Below are positions 10,778 through 23,400 of a stretch of DNA of 64,000 bases, one piece after another. The notes below the pieces were generated by a model that had not been told where the DNA came from, made no database searches, and saw only the letters and a program-made list of their open reading frames with translations. The position numbers were made by a program, and so were the translations under genes. The number at the start of each line of letters is the position of its first letter. Within the stretch, counting starts at the first letter, position 1. The DNA lies in assembly GCF_017654505.1 (NCBI RefSeq), contig NC_054539.1, positions 69,321,256-69,385,255 on the forward strand, in the 5' to 3' direction. Source of the stretch: Polyodon spathula. Lineage: Eukaryota; Chordata; Actinopteri; Acipenseriformes; Polyodontidae.

Positions 10778-12057
10778 CAGTGCCTTTAGGAAGTATTCAC
10801 CCCCCTTATACATTTTCACAGTTTGTGGAGTTAAAACTTGAAATCTTGATGCATTTAAATGGGATTTGTTTTCCTTTGATTTACACAACCTACTCAACAC
10901 TTTAAATGTGTGAAAAAATGGGGGGGAGGGGGGGGGGGTGAAAAAACAAATCAATTAAAGATAAAAACCTGAAAAGTCTTCATTAGATAAGTTTTCACCC
11001 CCTTTGCTATGACACTCCTAAATAAGCTCAGATACAACCAATTGCCTTCAGAATTCACACAGTAAGTTAAATCGAGTCCATCTGTGTGTAATAAAAGTAG
11101 CTCACATGATTTCAGATTAAATACACCCGTCTCTGTAAGGTCCACAGTTGGGTAGTGCATTCAAAGCAAAGATACTACCATGAAGAACAATGAGCTCTCA
11201 AAACAACTCCAGGATAAAGTTGTGGAAAGGCACAGATCAGGGGAGGGGTATAAAAAGATTTCAAAGGCACTGAATATCCCTTGGAGCACAGTCAAGTCGA
11301 TCATTAAGAAGTGGAAGGTATATGGCAATACCCAGAATCTGCTTAGAGCAGGCCGTCCTCACAAACTGAGCAGCCCGGTAAGAAGGGCACTGGTCAGAGA
11401 AGCCACCAAGAGGCCAATGACAACTCTGAAAGACCTACAGCATTCCATGACTGAGATGGGAGAAACTGTCCATTTGTCAAAAATAGCTCAAAGACTCCAT
11501 AAATCTGGCCTGTATGGAAGGAATGAAGCCATTCCATGCTTGGAATTTGCAAAAAGGCATGTGGGAGACTCTGAAAAGATGTGGCAAAAAATTCTGTGGT
11601 CCGATTAAACAAAAATTGAACTATTTGGCCTAAATGCAAAACGTTAATTCTGGCGCAAACCCAACACAGCACATCACCCAGGTAACAACATCCCTACTGT
11701 GAAGCATGGTGGTGGCAGCATAATGCTATGGGGACGCTTTTCATCTGCAGGGACTGGGAAGCTTGTCAGGGTAGAGGGCAAAATGGATGAAGCTAAATAC
11801 AGGCAAAATTAATGTCCTAGAGTGGCCCAGTCAAAGCCTGGACTTGAATCTGACTGAGAATCTGTGGCAAGTCTTGACGATTGCTGTCTACCAACGATCC
11901 CCATCCAACTTGACAAAGCTTGAACAATTTTGCCAAGAATAAGTGAATATTGCACAATCCAGGTGTGCAAACACGGTAGAGACTCACCCCAAAAGACAGC
12001 TGTAATTGCTGCCAAAGGTGATTTTACCAAGTATTGACTGGGGGCAGGGGGGGGGTG
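10778..12057 (+). mobile_element. Tc1-like transposon, right end lost
   Basis: The left end reads CAGTGCCTTTAGGAAGTATT then CACCCCCC, next to a TATATA target-like sequence. This is the end of a second Tc1 family, different from the one at 7743-9341. The right side reaches the region after the transposase stop and a G-rich remnant (GGGGGCAGGGGGGGGGTGA at about 12040), but no inverted copy of the left end follows. The element is therefore truncated or eroded. It lies in asap2 intron 1 in antisense orientation. Confidence 0.85.
11180..12035 (+). pseudogene. Tc1-like transposase, frame broken
   Basis: The start at 11180 gives MKNNELSKQLQDKVVERHRS, the usual N-terminus of fish Tc1 transposases. 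The first helix-turn-helix (YKKISKALNIPWSTVKSII) and the GRP hinge (RAGRPHKLS) follow, then the second DNA-binding part (TLKDLQHSMTEMGETVHLSK). The frame is open for 142 residues to a stop at 11606-11608 within the WSD-TKIELFG block. After that, [21 protein letters not shown] and [12 protein letters not shown] blocks can still be followed with stops and shifts. The intact first 140 residues keep the DNA-binding half, but the catalytic half is destroyed. Confidence 0.9.
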
Positions 12058-13650
12058 ATTAGGCCTTTTCGTTCAAGGGATAAAAAAAACAACAAAAAGA
12101 AAAATCAGAGTGTATTATATCTATAAAAAGAGCAACAAACAGCAAGGCATGCAATAGGCCCTTAAGAGCTTAGAAACGCCAGAGGATTGCCTATGTAAGA
12201 CACATTGTGCATTTCAATTGCATGGTTTGGGGAAGATGCAATGTTGTAAAAGTTACATTACAGCATTGAAAACACACGTGTTAGTCCACCCTCATTCTCC
12301 CCAGAGGCTTGCCACTCATTTGCAATAATGAAGACTTGTATTAATTAGATTGATTTCAATAAAACTTGGTTTTACACAATACAGACTGTCTGATTGTTAT
12401 TCTTTTACAAGGGATGCATTCTAAAGAACATGTTATTTTTAAACTATGTGAGAGCAGCTACTGAATATAGTATGTTATTCTGTATGTTGTAACTGAAACA
12501 AAAGACCTGTTTATTTACCTGTGCATCGTCTACAAGCTTTAATCTTGCTGTGGTAGGAGAAAATAATGACCGATATAAACCAGTAGGAGTAGGGTGTATT
12601 CCAAGAACGCCAACAGGATTATGTTCAATTAAATACCTAGTTATAAATGATCAAGATGATTAAAGTGAATTATTATGTGTTAAATTATGATTTGTGTTCC
12701 TGCGTCACACGATTGAATTGGAGTTTACTTGTATTTTGTTTTATTTCTACATATAAAACACATGCATCTGTCTTCATTTCAAGCAACTAAAGACACGTAT
12801 CTCCTGTAAAAAACAGAATACAACAATAAACAGATAGTGAATGTCCTCCTGGTTGTGGAAATTCAGATTTGAAGCGATTCTATTAAAACAGATTCTTACT
12901 CTAAAAAGACGAAAAGATTGTTCCTCTTCCTTGATACCACCTGACTGTGCTTGGTCTGCTCTGTCAGTGCAACGGGCATCATGCTGGGGAGAGGCAGGCT
13001 CCCACTCACAGCACACAGGAAACAGCATGTCCTGCAGAGCAGTCTCATGATGCAAAACTTCATGAAGAAAACAAGTGTCCACGTTGTTTCCTTGCGTTAC
13101 AGTTCTGTTGTTGCAGAACAACAAAAATGCATGACAATTATTTAGCGTGGAGCATCGTTCAAAGTGAAAAGTATGCAATATGTTTAACAGCAAAATTAAG
13201 TGGACATATATTAATAAATTAACTAAAAATGTCCTTTTAAATTCTGCACACATACTTTTCTACCTCATTTACTGTTATATACTTGGTTTAGCTACAGACA
13301 TGTGCAGCATATACTGTCCCTAAAACCGAATTCATCTTTCTGAGCTGTATGAATGAATCGTTTCAGGCAGCCACACAAAATCAGACAGCTAAATTTAGAC
13401 TAACACCATCCCCCTACCCCCCAATGTTGGATTCTGTCCAACATCTGTGTGGGAGTGTGAGGCACAGGGAGGTCAGGTTTAGTCTACTGACTGAATCACA
13501 AAAGCATCCAGTTAAGTAGTCAGGCTATCATCCAAGGGCAAGTTGAGCTGTAAAAGTTTAAACGTGTAAATAGGACAAGAAAAAAAAACAATGTTACGCT
13601 CAATTTTTTATGAAGATATATTTTTTTTTTCTGACTCTGTTTATTGTTTG
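12058..13650. other. Non-coding asap2 intron stretch
   Basis: No exon, RNA gene or clear transposon was recognised. Open frames near 12774-13253 on both strands overlap each other and have no family resemblance. Confidence 0.5.
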
Positions 13651-13659
13651 AGGTCTCGC

Positions 13660-14070
13660 AAAGTGTAGCTGGCGGGGATGGGGTTGAATCCCCATCCCGA
13701 GTAGCTCGTGGGAATGTGGCTGGAGCGTTAATATGGTCATTGTTTAATAGGTAATTAAGGCACCAGCCACAGTATGAAAGACCCACTCCAGGCTCAGACA
13801 AATAGAGTTTAAGTGAGTTAAGAATGCTACCAGCCAGCGAACAAGGTACCCGTTTTTATAATAAGATTTATAATTGTTTGTGTTATTTTTACCTTGGCCA
13901 GAGAGCCCTTTGTGCGTTTTGTTTGTGTTTGTTTATTATTGTGTAATAAAAACTGAGCACTATGTTCGTTCAGTTTAGCCCAGTACTTTTTATTGTTTTG
14001 GTTTAATTTCCTGGTCTGACGTCACCACCCACACACACACACCTCTCTAGCCATATCTGTGACAATGAAT
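13660..14070 (+). repeat. Probable interspersed repeat, class unknown
   Basis: A GC-richer block (TGGCGGGGATGGGGTTGAAT) is followed by T/G-rich sequence with a GTAATAAAAACTGAGC polyadenylation-like word. A tail follows with TTTCCTGGTCTGACGTCACC and then a short CA run and TGTGACAA. The same order (T/G-rich run, AATAAA-like word with a TGCACAG/GAGCAC context, TTTCCT plus a TGACATCA-like word, then a closing GTCACAG) recurs at 31630-32225. This suggests one repeat family, possibly a non-autonomous element. Confidence 0.35.
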
Positions 14071-14650
14071 TACAATATGTGTATGTATTATATATAGCAC
14101 TGTACTGTAATACTCTGTGTAAGAATGATTGCGACATTTGATATTTCAAATATAAAAAGTTAAACAGCATACTTTCTTGAGCTTGTACATGGTGGTTTAA
14201 AACATTTTAAGCCATTACTGCACTCTAGTGTAATGTAGATGTACAATAATAGTTTGAACCAACAAAACAAATGGAGATATGACTATACAAAACACTGCTA
14301 TTACCAAAATTAAAGTGCAGAAAAGTTGGCCACGTTGTGTAGTCTATTCCATTTGAATAAACCTCTTCACTGCATCACAGTAACTGAAAAAAAGAAGTTT
14401 CACTGCGTGCACTTTCATAATTCATGTTCTCTTACATCCTTCATTGACTTACAATACTGAACTGCAACTAATGCTACTGACTGAAAATGTTAAATTATTC
14501 ACCTCAAGTGGCATGACAAAACAGGCACCCACAGTAACTACGATATTCCTGGAGCACACAGGCAAACTATTTGGTTTGAGGTTTCTTGTTTATTAATTCA
14601 ATTTTCAGACTGTGTCTTCCAAGCAAGTCAAAACACCACCAAGCAGGAGT

Positions 14651-15735
14651 TACTGTTCAGCACTGTATCACAGGGCTACGAATGAAGCTTCTTATAGAGA
14701 TTCCACTGGAATCTGAGATACTGTTCAGCACTGTATCACAGGGCTACGAATGAAGCTTCTTATAGAGATTCCACTGGAATCTGAGATACTGTTCAGCACT
14801 GTATCACAGGGCTACGAATGAAGCTTCTTATAGAGATTCCACTGGAATCTGAGATACTGTTCAGCACTGTATCACAGGGCTACGAATGAAGCTTCTTACT
14901 GAGATTCCACTGGAATCTGAGACACTGTTCAGCACTGTATCACAGGGCTACGAATGAAGCTTCTTATAGAGATTCCACTGGAATCTGAGACATTGTTCAG
15001 CACTGTATCACAGGGCTACGAATGAAGCTTCTTACTGAGATTCCACTGGAATCTGAGATACTGTTCAGCACTGTATCACAGGGCTACGAATGAAGCTTCT
15101 TACTGAGATTCCACTGGAATCTGAGATACTGTTCAGCACTGTATCACAGGGCTACGAATGAAGCTTCTTATAGAGATTCCACTGGAATCTGAGATACTGT
15201 TCAGCACTGTATCACAGGGCTACGAATGAAGCTTCTTATAGAGATTCCACTGGAATCTGAGATACTGTTCAGCACTGTATCACAGGGCTACGAATGAAGC
15301 TTCTTATAGAGATTCCACTGGAATCTGAGATACTGTTCAGCACTGTATCACAGGGCTACGAATGAAGCTTCTTATAGAGATTCCACTGGAATCTGAGATA
15401 CTGTTCAGCACTGTATCACAGGGCTACGAATGAAGCTTCTTATAGAGATTCCACTGGAATCTGAGATACTGTTCAGCACTATCACAGGGCTACGAATGAA
15501 GCTTCTTATAGAGATTCCACTGGAATCTGAGATACTGTTCAGCACTATCACAGGGCTACGAATGAAGCTTCTTATAGAGATTCCACTGGAATCTGAGATA
15601 ATGTTCAGCACTGTATCACAGGGCTACGAATGAAGCTTCTTATTAAGATTCCACTGGTACCTGAGTTAATGTTCAGCACTGTATCACAGGGCTACGAATA
15701 AAGCTTCTCATTGAGATTGCATTGGAATCTGTATT
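14651..15735. repeat. 68-bp minisatellite, about 16 copies
   Basis: The period is 68 bases, measured from TACTGTTCAGCACTGTATCA recurring at 14651, 14719, 14787 and onward. Each unit also contains GAATGAAGCTTCTTATAGAG and a 15-base inverted repeat GATTCCACTGGAATC. Two units near 15475-15560 lack the GT of CTGTATC and are 66 bases long. Some units carry TTACTGAG instead of TTATAGAG. The last copies toward 15735 are the most diverged. The near identity of the central copies points to recent expansion or gene conversion. There is no evidence that the short open frames in it are expressed. Confidence 0.93.
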
Positions 15736-16084
15736 CCTTTCCAGGGCTGTCCCTACAGCAAGGCAGAAAGAGGAGCAGCAGGCAGAGATTAGTGGACCAG
15801 CAGGGAGACTCTGTCGAGTTAATGAAGGGAGTCTGACCCTTCCTGAAAGAGAAATTGAGTTAGGAAACACCAAAGGCTAAATAATAAAAACAGATTAAGC
15901 CATGAACCTGCAAACCTCAAAACCCTGACAGGTTACACAGACATACTGCAAAGCATAACTAATGTGCAGCACAGCAAAGCTTAACAGCATAGACCAAGAT
16001 ATAAAACAGTCTATCAATTATTTAATATCGCATGTCTACTTACTGTAGACCCCCAGTAAATGCCTATGGCCCCAAATCAAGATC

Positions 16085-16187
16085 AAGATCAAGATAGATA
16101 TATATTAGATAGATAGATGTTATATAACACACACACATACATATACATACATATATATATATATAACACACACACACACACACACAC
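16085..16187. repeat. GATA-like and AC/AT microsatellites
   Basis: Short runs of AAGATC, TAGATAGATAGA, AT and then an AC run at about 16166-16187. Confidence 0.8.
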
Positions 16188-17314
16188 GACTACCGTTGCC
16201 GAGGTAATTGAATGTCCTTTTCCAGAAGGCAGGTTTAAGTAGTGTACTGTGTTTGAGGCACCAGGCAAGCTTTTGTTTTGTTTGTTTTTTTTCTATAAAA
16301 TGTCTCCTCTGCCCTGATATCACAAATAGAAAGCAAGCCGATTCATCAACTGTTACCATGTCAACAAGTATGTCAGCAACATATTTCCCCACCCGCCTGT
16401 ATAAAACGTGAGCTCTCAGGTACATGACCAATTCACCAGAAACACCCAGATTGAACTCTCTTCATATAAATAAATCATTAACTTGTGCTAAACTAATGTG
16501 TAAAGCAAGTTTCACCACAATTACAGAAGTGCTTCTCAACATGTTAAAAATAATTGTAACACATGGAGGAAATATCTTTAGATATGCATTCCCAGTCGTT
16601 TCAATCAATGCAAGCCGCACAAATGCTAATTCAGTGACAGCAAACATCACTTCCCTATTAATTGGTGCTAGCCTGTGATAAGGGCTTGAGAGAGCTGCGT
16701 TTTGATATAGTGTGTAAACAGCAGCAGGGGAACATACAGGCTCTGGGTGTGAAGTGTAGCTACTGTACACAGAGGCCTAAGCATGGCACACACCTAAAAG
16801 GTCATTATTGCTTCCCGACATGGGTTTAGAACCTCTCAGCTTCCGACAGCAAAAATAAAAAGGAAATCATTACTTGGAGGTATATAATACCCAACTTCCC
16901 TTTTCATCTCGCTTTTCAAGGTTCAGTGTTAAACCTCAACAGAGCTGACAATTAACAAAAACATAAAGTGCTGGTGGAGATAAAGCTTTGTGCAATGCTG
17001 CAGGAGTGCAACATCCAGCAAATCATTCTTATTCTATTGCCATTTTCAAATCCACACGATTGTTATTTCTGAGGGCCTGCGTCTGGGCCTGCGTCTGCTC
17101 TTGGTCCTGCGCCTGGGGGCTGTCTGTGAAGCAGCGGTTTCTTTCTTTCTTTGTTTTGTTTTTAAAAGGAAAGGGTTGACTGTAGTGGGAACATGAATCA
17201 TTCGGATGCCAGTTTCACCACCTAGAGCCACATCCACCACTGCATGCGTCTTTACTGTACACACAAACCGTTTCACCTAATTCATCAACATTTAAAAGGA
17301 CAGACTGATAAGAG

Positions 17315-17368
17315 TGCGTATGGGGAAAACACTGCGTATGGGGAATACGCTGCATATGGGGAATAGAG
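17315..17368. repeat. 18-bp tandem repeat, three copies
   Basis: Three adjacent units: TGCGTATGGGGAAAACAC, TGCGTATGGGGAATACGC and TGCATATGGGGAATAGAG. A short GGAA run follows at 17384-17404. Confidence 0.75.
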
Positions 17369-18710
17369 TGAAATATGGTGGGAGGGAGGAAGGAAGGAAG
17401 GAAGGCAGTCAATTGCCTGAATGCATTTATCGGAAATAAAGCTTCCCTTTAAAACATAAAAGCAGCTGTTGATGCATCTCAATGTGCCAACCTCATGTAC
17501 AAAAACAGTTAAATAAGCTCCCTTAAGGTGGAACAGTTGCAGCAGTGTTGAACAAGTTAAACAAGGAAGTAAGTAAACAGGACAGCAGACAGGTAAGCCA
17601 ATCAGTATACTTAAACACGGTCATTTTTGTTTAAAAATAAATAAACAAATAAACAAAGAAATAAATTAAAAAGGGAATAGTAAAATCTATTGCATTAAAC
17701 TGGACCTGGATGTGAAAGTAAGAGCTTAATGGGGAGTTTAATTTAATAACTCGTGATGAGGAAAATATGCTTACATGGTCACAAACCAAAAAACTCTCAT
17801 ATTTACAGTCCAAGGCTGCATTCACACTGGGAGTGGTTCGTTTAGTTTGAAACAGCCTACCAATGTGCTTGCTGTTCACACTTGTATGCGAGCAGAGGGA
17901 CCAAGTTTGGTTGGTAAAGTTGTTTATTTTTTGGACCTTTTCCATTTTTTTAGGACTGAGTTCGTTCGTGTTCACAATGCAGTTTACAGGTGAACTTGGT
18001 TAGTTTATAGGGTGTGTGAACAGGATGTTTACAATATCCTGCAAGGCATATTGAAAGAGGGCAGCTATTGATATATTGCTCCGGTTTTTAATATAGCATG
18101 CATCAGATTCTTATATATTGCTGTGGAAGAAACCACTGGAGGAGAACTTCAGTAATTTCACGAATACATGTATTGAATGCCTGCAGTAGGAGAATAATGC
18201 AGTTTCGCAATTCTGCATGGTTCTCCTACTGTCCACCATTAAACAAAGCAGTACTATTTTTGTTTTGTCCAGTTTGGCTTGGATTTTGGTGTCTGACCAA
18301 ATTTCTATCAGATCTCACACGGTCTAGATTTCAACAGTGAAAATCTGGGACTTTTTTTTTTTCTTCAATTCACTGACACTGTAGCCACTGTGAAGCCGTT
18401 ATAATAACAGAATATAATAACACAAGAACAGTTAAAAATGAAACATCAGGTGATTTATTGCAGAGCATTGCAACTCATTAATTTCTTTATTATCATCTAG
18501 TCAACACGTTACTGTAAATGTACAAAAAGCCAGATTTAAAAAATAGATCAGCTATTACCATTTAAACATATGGTAAACATAAATCAGAATGATTAAACAA
18601 ATAATCCATACGACTGTTTATTTTAATTTAAAAACAACCCAATGCATTACTCTGCTACTAACTTGCTGAACACATAGATACAGTTTTGCACATAAATAAA
18701 AAAAATAATA

Positions 18711-18842
<132 letters not shown>

Positions 18843-20189
18843 CAGCAAACCAGGACGATTAACAAGTTTACTGTTTCCGACCGAGACAACTACTTGTATA
18901 TGAACTAAACTACGCATAAAACGTTTACTTCCAAGTCAGGCTAAATTGCATAGTTCGTTATCCAAGTCACTTTGAACTGGGTGAAGCCCATTTAGTGCAC
19001 TTGTGATGCAGCAGGAATTTAGTCCTAGGATAAACTTACTACAGTAACTCTACTCAGTGTTATACACTTCAAAAACAGCGGTTATGGGTCATTCTTCAAA
19101 CACTTGGTACCAAAAGTGGGCACACACAGTCAAAATTTAAAAATGACTTAATTGCATGTATTTCTTTAGTTATCAACCGTGCAAGGTATGAATTTATATA
19201 ACAAGTAAGTCTCAAGATTTACACACATTTTTACTCAAAGAACACTCTACTATTCGCCGTCTTTACTTTAGTGAACCCGACGTTTCAAATCAACCGACAT
19301 ATCAGTGTTGGAAACCAATGTGAAAAATGCTCAGGTAAAACAGATTCCCGCTTTGAGAAAACTGAAGAGACAAGAAAGAAAATAAAATATATAAAAAATC
19401 TGACAGTGGTAAAACACTGGATTCCAGTAATTATGAAAAGTATGTACATTTTCAACACAAACTGCAGTTTGTATGTTATCCTGAAGGTGGAGTAGGTAAT
19501 TAAAATGTTCTCATTTTGGACTGGAATACTTATATTTGATGAGAACTCAAAACATGCACATTTTATAAAATTATTTAAAAGTAATGCATTCTAAATGTAC
19601 ATATATTTATAAATCAAGATTTTTCTTGTATTGTAATTTACACCAAATGTAACACGCGGAACCCGCATTTTTATGCTCTGTATTTCCAACATACAAGAAA
19701 AAAAATCACACATGTTTTTACAATTAACTTTCAGTAAAACACCACATTTAAAGCTTATATAACAAAGGAGTTTCTTAATTCAAGGTACACGACGACTGCA
19801 CCAATCATGTCACAAATACCAGGGTTTTCATGACGTGCTCTGCTTTTGTCAAGATTCTTAAATAATGCACTTATATTTTGTGTGTGTGTGTGCATAACAG
19901 ACCTAACGTTTCTTAATAAAATAAGGTTTCATAATAAAGATACACTTGAACAAATGTTACAGTGTCTATTGGTACTAAGTATTAGAGACTGAGCCTTCTC
20001 TTTAAACAGTATGAATCTCTAATGGGGTGGCAGCTGGTTCACTGGACTAAAACAGAGTAACGGTATGGGACTCGTAGTTTACAGCCTTTGTTATAATAAG
20101 CCTTTCAAAATAAGGGTTCAGTAGGATTACCCAACTTTTTAATATTGTTTCATTGCCATATATTGATATATAAAATATTATAAACAATA

Positions 20190-20257
20190 TATATCGGATA
20201 TTTATATATATATATAATATATATTTATATATATACATATATATATATGTAGGTCTA

Positions 20258-20298
<41 letters not shown>

Positions 20299-20333
20299 AT
20301 ATATATATATATATACACATACACACACACACA

Positions 20334-20411
<78 letters not shown>

Positions 20412-20420
20412 ATATATATT
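20190..20420. repeat. Long interrupted AT microsatellite
   Basis: Over 200 bases of AT dinucleotide, with short inserted AC and TA-rich pieces and many phase changes. Flanking sequence on both sides is non-coding. Confidence 0.9.
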
Positions 20421-20429
20421 TATACAAAT

Positions 20430-23400
20430 TTGGGTACAAGGCAATGTGATGGATGTAAAACCATCTGCACTAACCTTTGGAAAGAGTAAGTGAGGTCAGT
20501 GCACCCCCATTAACCAAGCAGTCAGCTTGTGTAAAGAAATCAATTAAGTGAACCCATAAAAACCCAAAAGCAACAGCACTAAATAAACCCATTCAAAACA
20601 AACCATCAAACAGGTGCAACAGAAACACGAGTTAGGAGGGTAACAGAAAATTAATAAAAAGGAAAAGCAGCAAACGGTTTATTCAAACACCACAAGAGAA
20701 GAAAATCAATAAATAAAATACTTTAATAAAGAAGCAGCACTATTAAGCATTCAGCAGAATGCTGCACAAAATGTAAATCTGTATTAAATGCTTTTGGCAA
20801 AAGCCGAAACCATTAGTTCAAGCCTGAACGTAGCCCACAATGGGATGCACATTTTGGCAGCACACACAAGACGAAATCACCTTTTTTATTTAAAGAAGCG
20901 GACTGCAAGCTGCACAGATCAGTGGCATGTGACCTTCTAAATAGACTGGATTTTCGCATAGTGCTTTGTCTTCCTTTATGGAGTGGAAAACAAATTGCAG
21001 CAGCCTTCAAACTTCAGAAGGGTATTTGTACAGGCCTGAATTAATTTAGACATTAACATGACCTCTTAGGTCTCCTTGTGCAAATCTTTTATCCGGCACA
21101 AACACCCTAGGGAGTTCCTGATTTTTCAATAGAAATGCATTCATCGAAAGGTTTTAGGTTCACATTGCAAACTCTCGACACTCAAATGCCAGAAATTACT
21201 AGCGGCAGAGTGTTGCAGGGGAACAAGTTATTGGTTGCACTCCAGTATACCTGATGTACCAGAAGGGTAGACATGGTTATGAGATCTATATTGAGGACAC
21301 ACAAGTGCTTGAATAACTGTTTTAAAAAAATTACCAGGATGAGATGACAAACAGAAAATGATACAAAAGAATATTAATAATACTAGAAAGCCATTATTTA
21401 AGATAGCTAATAGGTTGCTCTTTAAAGTAAATATATTGTTTTTAAAACACATATTACCAACTCTACGTTTACTGAACTGAATACTAACTTATCATACTTG
21501 AGCGATCACCACCCTGTCCTGCTAAATGTGGATATAATCTAAAAGCAGTATAGATTGGGTGCAAGCTGCTGCATGGTTACTGCTCCAAAGAAGAGAAAGA
21601 AAGAGATAAATGTGGATTCACCCTATAGTAACGAGCAACGGAAAACCCTAGGGGAGTACCGGCATCTTGAAACAAGACTACCAAACACAATCACTTTGAT
21701 GCATCAAAACAATTATATATTTTCTTCAATAAACAACACAGTAAACACAGGTAGATGGTACTGTAAATGCAGATGTAAGGTCAGCCAGCACAGTGTTTTA
21801 CATTACTGGGGAAAAATACACGTATACCAACATATGTGATTGACACCAAACCATTTTAGACATTTAAATTTGCTGTAAATACAATATTGCTTACCTGCGT
21901 ATGTTCTACAATTAGATACGTGATTGTGTTTTGTAGTTCAGTCTATATTTAATAATCGGCACTGGTATATCATGGCATGCACTTTATAAAAGCTACACTC
22001 AGGCACTTAACGAAAACCTGTAGTCAAAAGTTCCTCCCCACCTTGCCTGTAATATTTGATAAGCAAATCTGAATACAAAAACAGCAGCGAAACAGCAGGC
22101 GTAAAAAACACAGCGAATAAACACTATTGTTAATTATATTGAGTTTTGTTTCAATGCATTTTCAATCCAGGTTACACAGCTTGCTCCTGTAATGTGACAT
22201 ATTTATTATAGGATTAATTGCTGTGGATGAAAAAAACAATTTTGTTGGAAGCATCCTTCCAGTGCAGAAACGTCATTCTGTTTGGTATACCGTTGGGCAG
22301 TGGCAGCTTGTTTCAGTTTATCCTTATTCGGCTGGCTTCACATACCTTGACTAGCACTAACCTTGCGCTACTTAAAGTTATATTAGGCAAGGCAGTCCAA
22401 GATTTGTGCTAAACATGGCTTGTGAAACCAGATGTCTCCCACCTAAATTATGTGTTGGTGTTTCAGTCTACAGTGGTTGCTGCCCCAGGATCAACGGCTT
22501 CACTGAACAGGTGTTAATTCATTCCAAGAAAGATCTCTTACCAACATAAAGTCAAAATGCTTAAACCACATACTGTATCCCTAAGAACTTATCCGTCATG
22601 TATTTTGCAAAATACAAATTCACAAGCTTCCTTGTCTTTAAAATACCAGACAAGCTGTTTTGTGACCCATTTTTCATTTTGTTGTCCAAACAATGGATTT
22701 ATTTGAATATGCAGTCCTCTGAACAGTAATCGCTACAGCTATCAGCTTAGGTTGACATTTGCTAAATTCCAAAACCAGACTCTTGCCAGTGAAGTACACA
22801 GGAGTGGCTCACTTCGGGGGAGGAGAGAGGGGATTAAACATGCTTCCTGCACTTTAGTCCGAAATTACAATTACGGTAACATTAAGCTTCTTACTGGAAG
22901 AGTCAGGCCAAGAGGAATTGTGTGCTTGAGTCTTGTTAATGAACTTCGGAATGCATTACCACAGCAATTAAATTCAGGTTTGCTTCTTAATTCTCTCTTT
23001 AACATGACTTGAACTGCTCTGCCCTCCCTCCCACCACCACACCTGTTCTCCCAACAGATGCAAGCAAATGGACCGAATTCCTCATGGCTGATGTTATCAC
23101 ACCCCAGAAAACACAACAAACCACACAGGAATCTCTTCCCAAGCTTTTTTTTTTTTTTTGCACACAGCGCAATGAGATATGTGGGTTATCTTACCCCCCC
23201 AGTCATTTCTACCACACATTAGAACATACCATGCGTACGTGCAAGAGCTGTGCACAAATGCAGATTTCAGATTGTGTACCGTTTTTAGATTATAAAAAGA
23301 GGAATGTGTGCCAAATATGTGCAGCAGGTTTTATTAGATAAATGCCCTATAAGGACTATATATGTTTAAAAGTTATTTGAAAATACTTTTTTTACCGTTG

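Noticed and set aside
15405..15633. Repetitive short frames on both strands
   Set aside because: They are read from the 68-bp minisatellite. The frames open only where 66-base units reset the phase.
20047..20439. 130-codon Tyr-Ile-rich frame
   Set aside because: Translation of an AT microsatellite.
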